Of a DNA stretch of 64,000 nt, positions 23,801 through 35,086 are shown in pieces. Source of the stretch: Asterias rubens. Lineage: Eukaryota; Echinodermata; Asteroidea; Forcipulatida; Asteriidae. The position numbers and the translations under genes were made by a program. Numbering within the stretch: position 1 is the stretch's first letter; each line of letters starts with the position of its first letter. The notes under the pieces were generated by a model. That model was given only the letters and a program-made list of their open reading frames with translations, made no database searches and was not told the origin of the DNA. The stretch covers positions 4,415,488 to 4,479,487 of the forward strand of contig NC_047076.1 in assembly GCF_902459465.1 (NCBI RefSeq), given 5' to 3'.

Positions 23801-26800
23801 AAATACAAATTTCCACTCCTAGAGAGAAGCAATTAACATAGCAAATCACTTAATATGGACTGTTATCTAGGTCAACCGTCAAGACACCAGGGCCCAACTT
23901 CATAGAGCTGCTTAAACACAAAAAGTAGCTAAGCACAACTAAATTATGCTTACTAGAATAAGGTTACCAGCCACAATACCATCATGTACAATTTGTGACT
24001 GGTATCAATAATTTCTGCTAAGCAAGCAAGCAATCATTGAGCACTATTGTCTGCTTAGTAGCTCTTTGAAGTTGGGGCCAGGTATATAATCAATTTCCAA
24101 TGTAGATATTTGGACTTTACAGATATGGATTGATATTGATATTGTAACTATCAAGCAAAAATATGTGTGCAAATTTGTCTGCTGGGGCTGCATACTCCTA
24201 AGGAGCTGAGATGATTATCAAGATCAGCCTACCGAGGGATAAGCAACAGTGTATGATTAACTTACTCGCTTGAAAGTTGTTCTTCATCACTCTCAGCGTC
24301 TTTTCCTTCTTCATCTGACGATGAAGTCAGTCCACACTGCTTTCTTATTTCAATTCTTACAAGCTGGGAGGATAAAAATAATAATACAATTTGTTTATTC
24401 TGGAAAAAAATTCACAAGAACATGTACACATATTCAAAACATATCAGAAATTTAAGTTAATAAACAGTGGGATGCCCAGGAGAGCATACAAGTTAAAAGT
24501 AAAACTGTTGCCAAAAGGCACATGTCTCAAAGGGCCATTGACTTTAGCTATCATGTTGGTAAGTCAAATATATCACATGGCTTGAATTTGAGAGAAAATT
24601 CCCAAAGACCACAGGTCTTGTTGCTCAAAATGTTTAATGTTACTATTATAATAGAGAAGAATTTAATGGCCCTTCACTTACATGAAAAATGGCTCCTCCA
24701 ACAGAAAGTATGGCAGTTGGTAATAGGAGAGTCTTCAGGTATCGAAGCGGTGTCTGCAAACAATACAACAAATCATTATCAATTGGTATAATTGCCCCAA
24801 ATTCAGAAATCACCAGGCTCTGAAAATGCTAACCGTATCTGAGCACAATGTTTACCTTTCAATCAGTTGCCAGTGTGTACTTCCAGTTGTTTGGGGGGGG
24901 GGGGGGGGGTTTCTAGGCACCAACCAGTTCGACACTTCACTGAGCCAACATGAACATCACACATCCACAGTAAGGTGAAACGGTTTACTCAGCATGCACC
25001 TTCTTTTACTGAGGCTTAGTTATAACAATGATAACTACTTCTTAAATAGAGCATTTTACAATAACGTCTCAAAACGCTTTATGCCCTGGTCATTGGGTCA
25101 ATAACATTCCTGCTGAGCTCCTGTGGGAGCTCTACAGCCCCAGGCTGCAGTGGCACTCCAGTAGTTGTTTTCAAACACATTTTCAACCTCTATCTTTGCA
25201 GGTACCCATTTATACCCCTGGGTGAAGAGAAGCAATTATAGTGAAATGTCTCACTCAAGTGTCATGACTGGGATTAAACAAACCCTTCAAATCTCTGGGA
25301 CAATGGTCACAAATTACAAGGACAGTATGAACCATAGAAATAGATGCTGGAAAACCCCGAGTGCGACATTGTGTCATTTCGTTGTGAGACTACTTTTATC
25401 GATGCGTGTACGCCATTTTTTTGCCATACAGTAGGCATCACGAACAATAAAAACACGTAGAACTGCCTATGTGCGCACACATGATGATCATTTTGCCATA
25501 TTGTAACAGGCGTGTCACATGCTGTGATAAGCCGCGTCCACAGACGACACGCGGGGCAGTCAAGCTCAGCGTTCTCCGGGTTCTTTACTATGGTGTGAAC
25601 TCACCTCCTTCTCCATGAAGTTAAACTCTGCAGCGCAGGTGTAGAGCATGGTGTGAAAGTCCTTATAGTCAGAGAACTTAGAACGGAAAAGATTCCCAAT
25701 GTGTGCCTAAAGCGAAATGAATAAATCAGGAGAGTTTTGAACAATATTAACTGCCTGTAGAGCTTAATGAAATTGGATCCAGATTCAACGCACAAAGTTC
25801 TCTATTTGTTTATTCATTCTGCAAAGAACCCCATGTAGAGAAAACAAGGAAGTATAATTTCAGTTGGGATGTTTCCTTCATAGGCAAGGAAAACCCCAGA
25901 GAATTGCCTGTAGAGCTTTATAAAATTGGGCCCAGATTTAACGCACAAAGTTCTTGATTTGTTTATTCATTCTGCAAAGAACCCCATGTAGAGAAAACAA
26001 GAAAGTATAATTTCACTTGGGATGTTTCCTTCATATGGAAGGAAAATCCCAGAGAATTATTCTAAAGGAAAAATCCCCGCAATGAATAGGGACCTAGGTG
26101 GGGACAGTGTGAAAATGCGCCAGGGTAACTGTGGGGGCCTTCACGGGGCTGTAATCCACGGGATGTTTGCTAAGGGATACTGTGTGAACAGGACTAGAGT
26201 GCCCCCGACGAGATTAGAACAGGGATCCTAGAGGTCAAAGGCGAGGACCGTCCCTAATGTACTTACATCATCTTCCATACTGAGTAGTCTGGACAGTAGA
26301 ACCTTGCTCGTCAGTGTCAAAGCAACAAGTACAGTGCCTTCCACACCCTAACCAGACAAAAGAAAATATTCAATAAGTACATCATCTTCCCTGTGTTTAA
26401 TAGATGTAATTTATTGCATGAGGATAAAGAAAATAATTTCATTGTTACCCTTACACCGTAGTGTAAGCACTGTATACTCTGTACTTTCGCGAGTGTGGGA
26501 GAAAATAAATCAACAGGCAAATGACTCAGGCAAGACCTAATTCCCATTTTGAATTGACTTTGAAGATTGGTTAAGTTATGCTTAAAGAGACTTACCATAG
26601 TAACAATAGGATGAGGTGATTTATATTTCCACAGTGGAGCAACCAACATCATTATCTACAATCAGGAACAACACAAGTGAGTTAAAGTAAGATGCTGTGT
26701 TAAAGGCACTGGGGTGGATTTCACAAAGAGTTAGGACTAGTCTTATCTCGAGTTAGGACCAGTTACTCGTCCTAACTTAGGACTATCCATGCAATTTGTA

Positions 26801-29800
26801 TATCTCCTAGGACTAGTCCTAAGTTAGGACTAGTCCTAACTCTTTGTGAAATCGACCACAGGAACACTATTGGAAATTACTCAAAGTAATTATTAGCATG
26901 AAACTTACTTGGTAAAGAGCAATGGGGAGCTGTTGATAGTATTAAAACATTGTGATAAATCGCTTCCTCTGAAGTATTGTAGTTTTTGAGAAAGAGGTTA
27001 TTTCTCACTCAAATATTGAAACTAGAAGTTTAAAATTTTTAAACAATAAATTAGAAAGATGAAAATTGATAATTAAAATATTATTTGAATATTTGACATT
27101 TGAAATTTGATAAATAATTTGAGAACTCTTGACGTCATTAATGGAAACTTACCCAGACAGCAATGAGACAAGAGGTGAATAAGGATGTCAGCAGCATCTC
27201 ATTGCCAAAGAGAAGAACATAGCTCACTACCAGACCAAGCTGAAAAGACCCAAAGTCAAAACCCATTGTTTAAAAATGAGATCACTGTAATGGGAGACTT
27301 TGGAACGCTAGATGGCAGCAGACTTACCAGGTAAATTTCCATTGCTTACGTAGTTCTGAGCCTGCGCACATTACCAAGAACAATGTGTTTTACCTGGTAA
27401 GTCTGCTGCCACCAAGCGTCCCAAAAGTCTCCTATTAATCATAACTACTAGTAGTACTTTACAATAACCGTATCAATGCACTTTACATTATTGCACTGGT
27501 CATTATGCCAGTAAAATTACTTTGAACTTTCTCAGCTCCCTGGGGAGAAACAACCTGGAAATAGTAGTGCTCTAAAGGCTTTTTCAAATACAATATCAAC
27601 CTCTACCCTCACAGGTACCCATTTATACACCTGGATGAAGAGAAGCATCATGCTGTGAGGGAAACATTCTGGAAATGGACAAGTTGCAACATTTTGACTG
27701 GACCAAGACTCTTCTACCTCCGTGATTACACCAACACACCGATACATTTTATCACTTACACTTTGTCCCTGCACCACACATCTGAGCTTGCTGCGACTTG
27801 TATAGCCAAGAATATAGGAAGCACATACAGCCAGGGTCTAATAAAACAGAGGAGAATTCAGAATTAAAAAAAATACACAGGTCGTTTTAAAAACCTTGGC
27901 TTAAAGGCCCAGTCCCACAGCAGCAGTAACAAGAACGATAATGACGCCAAGAGAACGCATTCTATTGGTTAAATGAGCGTGTGCGTATTCTGCGTGGAGC
28001 TATTCAACCAATAGAACGCGTTCTCTTTGCGTCGTGATCGTTATCGTTCTCGTTATCGCTGCAGTGGGACCGAGCCTTAAGGCTCTTTTTTTGGCACTGA
28101 TCCGTTTTACTTGTATCCCCAAAATAAGCATTGTCAAAACTACTGATTGAGCAAAAAAAAAAAACAGAGAGCCCCAGTCTAATTTGAAAAGAGGGCTTCA
28201 TCATCAAATCCAACGAACTGTCACAACTACTCTCCACTGGTCTCTTCGCTCCATGACTGCTGGTAGGTCACAGCGGTTAATGCCAGAGTCCCACTCCAGG
28301 GTGTCCACAAATGTTGTTGTAGGATGCCCTATTGATCTTCTGCCATGTTGAGTCTCCTGGAGTAAAACTAGTTAACCATTTCTTGTTTGCTTCTCTTGCA
28401 GTGCCCACTGAATCTCAGTCACCTTCAACGATCTCCTGCTGTCTGTTGTTGTTGTTCTCTTTGGGTTTTTTCTGTGATTTATTCCCCCATTATTTGTTGT
28501 TAGCGTGAAAGTTCATCTGTGTTGGTAGTTAGATTTAGCTAAACTGTCAACACTGAAAATATTTTCCTGCTGATGAATTTCAGGTATGAAAATATTTTCA
28601 GTGTTGTGATCAAGAGTTTAGCTAAATTGTTTTATTTGTTGTTGTATTTTAATGTATTTTTGTTTGTTTTCTGTATTGCCTGATATATTTTCTAATAAAT
28701 AAAGTAAACTAAATTACAGATGTGCATTCTGTAGTTACCTGTGTCATGAGAGCAAACTGGGCAAACTGCCAGGGCAACATGAACCCAACAGTAGCAGCAG
28801 CAATGAGCAGAATATGTGGCCATCCCGGACGTTTAGTTCTGTAAAAGATCATAATATAGAAATACAAATCTCTTAGGACAAAGTTTACCGTTGGTTTCTA
28901 GAACTGTTTGATTGTTTTAATCCTATATAAACGTTGATGTATACAATAAAACTAACCTGTGAAAATTTCATTTAAAAATGTGGTTGTGTATTTCGTTCAC
29001 GCAGCAAGAATATTCTAACAAGAATGTGTCACTCCTGAAACTACATTGGTTCACTAGCGAGTCAACTTGTTGCGATTTGTTGTACATACCTTAAGGTGTG
29101 TGTTACAAGAAACATCTGCAGAACTAATACAGGGTAGGCCATGCTCTCTCTTAGTGGTGGCGTCCACTGCACCCTGGTACACTATAAAGCACAAATTAGA
29201 TTGTCTTAAAATAAACAATTGCAAGGTGTGTCTTGACACTTATGTCCTTTAAAACCATTGTTGCTGCGTCCAGTAGAAAAAAACGCAGTAGGTCCTGTGT
29301 GTTAAGAAATGCGCAAAACATTTCTGCTAAGCAGAGATGAGCAGGATACCAGTCACAAATTGTACATGTGACCAGGGCCAAATTTTATAAAGCTGTTAAA
29401 CAGAAGATTATGCTTACCAAAGTTCTTGGCTTAGCAAAAAAATGACTGGGGTACGAGTCGCAGCAATGGTGTCTGAAGCCTACGTTCTGGCTGGTAAACT
29501 ATTTTTGCTAAGCAACCGTTTTTTGGGGGTGCAAAGCATGTTTTTGTGCTTATAGGCTTTATGAAATTGGGCCATGGTAGTTTGGCTGGTCTGCATAATT
29601 TTGCTGCTCTTAGCTGAAAGTTGGGCTAGGAAATTTAAATGTTCCCTCCCTGTGACACACAAACTAACCTCTCCATGGTTATAGAAGAATGCAGCAACAG
29701 TGATGACCCCACCCCATAGGCTTCCAGACAGGTAAGTAGCAAACAGAAACAAGATGCTCATTAGTAAGCCATTCTCCGCAAAGATCACATTGGTGTAGAA

Positions 29801-32800
29801 AACAGCCAGGTCCCCCATCCCTGATAGAATGAATATTACATTAGTTTAAAGGTGTTATACAGGATTGGTAAGGATGAAAAATATCATTGATTATGAAGTT
29901 CAGACCAAAACCTTTTTTTTGTGTGAAATATTTTCCTCTGATGTAAAGTCATATATCTAGAAAACTGAATCTGAAGCCTAAACAAACCGCAACAGCTGAT
30001 TTCGGTTGTTGAAACCAATAATGACTCGAACATGTTTTCATATGCTGAGCATACACTGTCTGTTCACATCACTCACAAGCAGGAAATACTGAACATTCCG
30101 ATCGTGCAAGCATTTCCTTTTGTTAAAATTCATAAACTGATTCAAATAAAAGTATCATAATTGCCATATGACTTTATTCAGAATTAATCCACATACTCAT
30201 CCACATTTATATTCTTCTCTGATTTCATTGGAGGGGTGGGGGTGCGTGCCAAACCACCCTCCCCCTTGACCTTACACCACTGATTGTTTCTTACCTTCGC
30301 AATTCTGAACAGCACTGAGCCCTCTACCCCTAGTAACTCTGTAACATTGTTTAGTTACCAGACCAAACTTTTGAGTGATACTGTCAAAGAGTCTGAAACC
30401 TCCTGCAAGGGCTGCCTGAGAAAACAATAGACATTACAAAGGAATTTAACATTGTCAAAATTTTAATCCTGCAAAATGATTAAACTAAGCATCAAAGTTG
30501 TAATATACAGAAAAAAAGAGAGCGTTTGTAAGACATTTTCTGACAAATTCACTGTTGATTTGTTAAATTTATTTACTTTTGTATAACTTGATGAATTTTT
30601 TTATTTTCTCAACAATATGCTTTAATTTTTACCACCACAGCTTCGCACAAAACAAAGTGTTTGAAGAACAGGAATGGTGTGCTAATTAAAGTCAATAAGG
30701 TTGGGACCGGTTGGGACCAATTCCGATCCGGCAGTTTGGACACACATTAGACTTGCACAGTCTATGGCAAAAACAGGTTTAATTGTGATGAGTGAAATCA
30801 TGGCATGAGATGCCCAATTGTTTTTTAATCTTACCTCCGGATAGAGATTGAACCGTTTCAACACATTGATAGTGTTAGGATACTCTGTGAGGTTATCGTT
30901 CATTATGTCCTGAAGTCCAGACAGAAAGGATGGAGCATTCACCATTGACTTGTAGTACGAGTAATACAATCCCTGCAGATTGGTAGTGGTGTAACAGATT
31001 TGAATTCATTATTAATACAAAAAATAGTTAACGGTCTGATATTTCGACCCAAGCCGAGTCTTTTCTTAGCCTTTGAGAAAGACTCTGCTAGGGTTGAAAC
31101 ATCAGGCCATTAACTTTGTTTTGCATTTATACCGTTGTCCTTTTGTTTGGTTAGCAGGTTGCTGCGTTTGCAACAACTAATTATATTTTTTTATTAAAAA
31201 TCAATACACAATTTTGAATGAAAGTGAATGGCACAATGTTCCATATTATGGTTTTATCTTCATTTTCTTATGAATTGATCTTAGATATAAAAAAGTGAGT
31301 TATTTATTAATTTTTTTTTTTCAATATATTTTTTTGGGTGGTAGGGGGTTAAAATGAAAAAAAAAGTTCAGGTTAAAACTGAGAAATCATATCACTGTAA
31401 CATACCATTTCTGTTCTGAACGTCATCTCTCGTTCCAGATCTGATAGATGGGAGAAGAAGCGGTCATTCTCGAACATGCTGGAAATGTGCATGCTGGAAA
31501 AAAAACAAAACATTGATTAACACGTAGCAAGATAATAGTTTGGTCATATGAACCGTTTCTTCATCCGATTTCATATGCAAACACTTATGAAGTAATTTAA
31601 AGACCCAACTGTTTGAATAATACATTTTTTGAAATAAATTACTTCGTTCGACATCTGCTCTATAGCAATGCAAATGTTGTGGGATACAGTGCTTAGTACA
31701 TGTAAGGGTAAAAACAAAATTTATTCTATATGCTGGGTGCAAAAAAAAAAACATCTATCAATTAACTAAAATTACTATTATTTATATTGTTAATATTATG
31801 TGGTTCTTATACACCAAAAAGAGTGACCTTGTGTGCTCCATACACATGCTCACTTATGTTATAATATTCGCTCATAACACGGTCAGCTATTTGTGTGTAG
31901 AGCCTCGAAGTGGGGACAGCAGTTATTAATAGGAGTGCATTGTATAACTATGTATTGTTACGGTAATGTAATTAAACTTTCATCCAAACAGATATTATAC
32001 AATTAAATGAGGCATGAAATCCAAGTTTCATTTAATTTATTCTGGATGAGACGGACTCTCTGAATTAAACTAAATTAATGTACTAGACAATAAAATAACT
32101 CAATGGATAGAAGACAAGGAAGGGAGTTTCAGTTTTAAATGTTGAAGGAAAACCCCAAAGAATTATTCGAGGAATGAAACAAAAATCCAATCCAATCACA
32201 TATTGCCTTGGCGGGTCGAGGCTCTACAGGTTTACATTATTCACAATGTGTACTTAACAAACACAGCTCACAGTGACAGAGTTGCATTGATTTTTGTCTT
32301 TTATTAAAGCATTGGGTACATCTGTTACATCACACTAACAATAGACCCTTCCCATGAAATATGTAAATTGCACGTAGCGCGTGCGCACTAACGTTTTGGT
32401 TGGCAAAATGAGGGAACATCGCGCTGTTTTGTACACGGCTTATGGGTGCGCAACACAGACGCGATTGCGCGTCTGCTTAGTGCACATCTCTATGGCATTT
32501 GCCAACCAACAGGGTCTGTACGCATGCGTGAATGTAGTTCGCATATTTCATGGGAAGGGTCCAATGGTCAAGGTCTTCTTTTCACTTTTGCAGGAAGGAG
32601 GCCAACCTATCAGATTGTAGTCTACTGTCCAACCATGTACACAGCAGAGTTACATGTAGCCTTGGTGCCCTTTCAAAAGTTTCCCATAGAGTTAAAGTTT
32701 TTAAAATGGAAATACCCATGACAGTTGTGGCAGTGTCATGGCCGAGCGGTTAAGAGCACCGGATTCAAGCACTGGTGTTTGAGCAGCACTGGGGTTCGGA

Positions 32801-34435
32801 TCCCGGTCGTGACACTTTCTACATAAAATTGGGGAGGTAGTGCTTTCTGCTCTACCGGCTAGGCTTTGAATTGAAGATACCCAAGCCTACATACGTATGG
32901 ACTGTACAAGGGGTAACCTTGTTTCAGCCCTAGGAGTAGGTGGCAACTGCCTCTGGACAAAAATAATTCTAGCCCACACCTGAAGTGGCCTTCAGGACTT
33001 GTGTTTCAGGCGACTTGCATACAAACAAAATTTAAAAAAATGACAAATGAAAATAGCCAAACCCTCTTGAAACATCCGGCCTGATTTATGACCCTCTAGG
33101 AGGAATATCAATCGAACATGTGAAAAGGCGGAACCAACTACAATATTAACAGTGGCTTCTAATAAAGCACTAAAATATGTCACTGTGATGTTCATGGCGC
33201 TCCAGCATTATTAACCCGGCCACTCTGTCATTATTTTGTTTCATGAAGAAAAGCAAATACAGTTAAGTGTCTTGGTGAAAGACCCAGGTGTCATGAACAA
33301 ATTCGAACCCAAATCCTGACCACTCAGAAACTAGAACTTGAGTCTGATGCTCTGAACTGCTTTGCCATGACATGAAATGCCTCATTAAATAATAATCAAA
33401 TGGAGTGGATGCTCACCTGTGTAGAATTCCACATAAGGAAGCTGCAGAAAGACAAAATAAGGAGAGATAAAAACCAAACCCCAAATCAGAATTTCAATCA
33501 TCAAGAAAATAGTTATGGAGTTCCACTGAATAAATAGTATTGATCAAACAAATTAAGTCACGACTTAAATTCTGAAAGTTAAAGCAAAAATATTATCTTA
33601 TTTACCCAGATTTGATTGTATTTATGAACTCCTAGAACTATCAAGTTCCATCCGCTGTCGCTAACGGAATGAACCTCATCATAGTTCTATAGGAGTAATA
33701 TTTATGGTAATAAAGCTGTGTATAAATAAGCCATTTGCGAGTTAGATTTGAAAATTGTCTGGTCTGGTGTACAATAAATCGCTGACTAAGTCATTTACTT
33801 AGCCTTTAGTTTGTCGTGTGTAAACTAGTGCAGTGTTTATTTATAAATTATTTAACATTTAATCCATTTTTCTTATTCCTAAATATAATAATATACTAAC
33901 AGGCCTAAAGTAATACTAATAATAGTAATGTAATTGTAATATAGTAATATAATAATTATTAAAGAATATGATTAAATTAAATGAATTTTATTTTGCATCT
34001 TTCTTCTGAAGACACACCGACAACTGTAACGTGCAAAATAGTATGGGTTAAAACTCAAATTTCCCATTGGCAACATTACACCAAAGAATACAACAACATA
34101 ATCACACAGGCAGTCAACTCAGTCAAACCTACAATACAATACAAGCTATGGCAGCACAGCATACAAATGCGCAACCAGCTTTCTATTTGTGTTTGTTTGC
34201 ATTCGATACACGACGAATTTCCAGCCTGGACATCGTTGGATAACTTACCCAAGGCTAACGCACCCACCAGCCAACCACTTGGTAACAGTTTACTGTCAAA
34301 CAACACGCCATTCGGTTTGAAACCACCTTTCCTCGATGATGTAATTTTTGATTTACTCTTTAGGGCACTTTGAGGATAGATTTTACTGTCATCGTTTGTC
34401 GTCTGCTTTTTCGGCTTTCTACTCTTAGCCGCCAT
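20865..34435 (-). CDS. DPY19L3: Probable C-mannosyltransferase DPY19L3 (21 coding exons, complete)
   Basis: Coding exons: 34435-34249, 33441-33417, 31493-31406, 30972-30835, 30415-30295, 29820-29669, 29181-29090, 28838-28739, 27837-27760, 27239-27153, 26655-26596, 26347-26267, 25706-25605, 24753-24682, 24363-24266, 23753-23726, 23484-23365, 22670-22496, 22336-22237, 21412-21287, 21012-20865. The sum is 2,178 nt, 725 aa. Landmarks are [11 protein letters not shown], a luminal acidic motif near the first membrane helix; [51 protein letters not shown]. These match DPY19L3 rather than DPY19L1. The family are multi-pass ER membrane enzymes that attach mannose to the first Trp of WxxW/WxxC motifs in thrombospondin repeats, using dolichol-phosphate-mannose. 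A Ser/Asp/Glu-rich loop ([16 protein letters not shown]) is split over two exons, one of 28 bp; exon 2 is only 25 bp. The start context AAGATGGCGGC overlaps a YY1-type motif. The last residues are VYIILKL. Confidence 0.95.
21803..22122. mobile_element. MITE 'AGAGCAAGTTCGAGTGCGCAC'
   Basis: Left end agagcaagttcgagtgcgca; right end gtgcacactcgaacttgctct (inverted). The interior has repeated 'ggtcgaccac' and 'ggtcaacc' blocks. A second, more decayed copy is at about 38,000-38,320. Lies in a DPY19L3 intron. Confidence 0.75.
23020..23325. mobile_element. SINE body ('gtcactgagtgacagatatg' tail)
   Basis: Shares 'attgacagagcatgttgtgc', 'cacagcaccttgtaaaccg' and 'gcaggacaatactgtatgtt' with the copies at 58,180-58,450 and 62,485-62,735. 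Ends in an ATT microsatellite (23,323-23,337). In a DPY19L3 intron. Confidence 0.65.
25752..26060 (+). repeat. Tandem duplication, two units of about 153 bp
   Basis: Units start at tgcctgtagagctt (25,752) and tgcctgtagagctt (25,905). Both contain 'ttgtttattcattctgcaaa', 'gaaccccatgtagagaaaac' and 'gggatgtttccttcat'. Near-identical, so recent. In a DPY19L3 intron; the second unit runs into a SINE head (to about 26,245). Confidence 0.85.
26706..26862. mobile_element. Fold-back element 'agttaggactagtc'
   Basis: From tttcacaaagagttaggact to ..agtcctaactctttgtgaaa, inverted throughout. A related, more decayed copy is at 38,887-39,049. Confidence 0.8.
27295..27435. mobile_element. Fold-back MITE 'cagcagacttaccaggtaaa'
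   Basis: Left 'gggagactttggaacgctag' and 'cagcagacttaccaggtaaa'; right 'tttacctggtaagtctgctg' and 'cccaaaagtctcc'. A second copy is at 38,325-38,414. Both lie in introns. Their arms contain splice-like AGGTAA and TTACCT motifs. Confidence 0.75.
32344..32561. mobile_element. MITE with perfect 20-bp ends GACCCTTCCCATGAAATATG
   Basis: Both ends carry the same 20 bp, inverted, without mismatch. The interior is CG-rich ('ttgcacgtagcgcgtgcgca', 'ttggttggcaaaatgaggg'). A second, older copy is at 55,387-55,600. In a DPY19L3 intron. Confidence 0.85.
32728..33030 (+). mobile_element. tRNA-derived SINE, Leu/Ser-like head (complete copy)
   Basis: A Leu/Ser-type tRNA-like head: gtgtcatggccgagcggtta (A box) and gggttcggatcccggtcgtg (B box), with GTGTCA/TGACAC acceptor pairing and a long variable region. 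The body follows: 'ggggtaaccttgtttcagcc', 'gcccacacctgaagtggcct'. Body copies: 37,556-37,660 (-) and 53,425-53,575 (+). Confidence 0.8.
33628..33697. repeat. ACTCCTAGAACTAT fold-back
   Basis: Ends actcctagaactat and atagttctataggagt. The imperfect stem includes 'aagttccatccg' and 'cggaatgaacc'. Same terminal sequence as the hairpins at 3,743, 35,869 and 36,215. Confidence 0.7.
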
Positions 34436-35086
34436 CTTGGAAAGTGACGTGCGCGCATAAAACGTCGAAAGATCGATCGAGATCGTTTTGGGCGATTCGA
34501 AGTTTGTGGGGGGAGGTAATCATGTTCATTGTACCCACTGCAGAAGGTTTTTAGTTCAAATAAAATAGAACGAATGCAAAACTAATATAGATGAATTGAA
34601 AAACATTCTTTTTTTATACATGAAAAAAAAATTCCGTTAAAATATGTTTCAATCCGATAATAAAAATAACAGTTCACCTTTGACAAATAAATCGACTAGT
34701 CCAATGAGGGGGGGCTCACCCTTTTTGTTATTTAAATTACCCACAGCCATATTTGGCAAAGTGTAAATAAATCATGGCGGCGAGGACGTTGATCATGGCA
34801 ACACATGTTGTTGATGGTGGGGGCTGTACGCTACGCAAGCTAACTGCTGCAGATAAACACTGACTGGAAAGTCAAGTGACATTTTTAGCAGTCAGCAATA
34901 AGGAAAGTCAACCATAAGTATATTGCCATCGAAGTGTTGTTTGTACTTTGTACTAAAGAGGTAGTTGTGAAGTTGGAGGAAACGGAAGGAATTTTGCCCG
35001 GGTGATTTTACTGGGACGGAGGGAGTTTCTACTGTAGTGATTTTGTTTTGTGACTATTCCGACTAGTGTTGGAAAAGAAAGAAAAC
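34428..35086. promoter_or_regulatory. Divergent promoter between DPY19L3 (-) and the SPATA48-like gene (+)
   Basis: About 650 bp separate the two start codons, so the genes share an intergenic promoter region. GCCGCCATCTTGG at 34,428-34,440 overlaps the DPY19L3 ATG and matches the YY1 consensus (AAGATGGCGGC on the minus strand). GTGACGTGCGCGC just beside it (about 34,444-34,456) is a CRE-like half site in a small CG-rich patch. A second ATGGCGGCG occurs near 34,772. No TATA box is obvious. Bidirectional activity is inferred from the layout. Confidence 0.5.

Noticed and set aside
32738-32815. tRNA-Leu/Ser-like gene
   Set aside because: Followed by a repeated body and present in several decayed copies, so it is a SINE head and not a functional tRNA.
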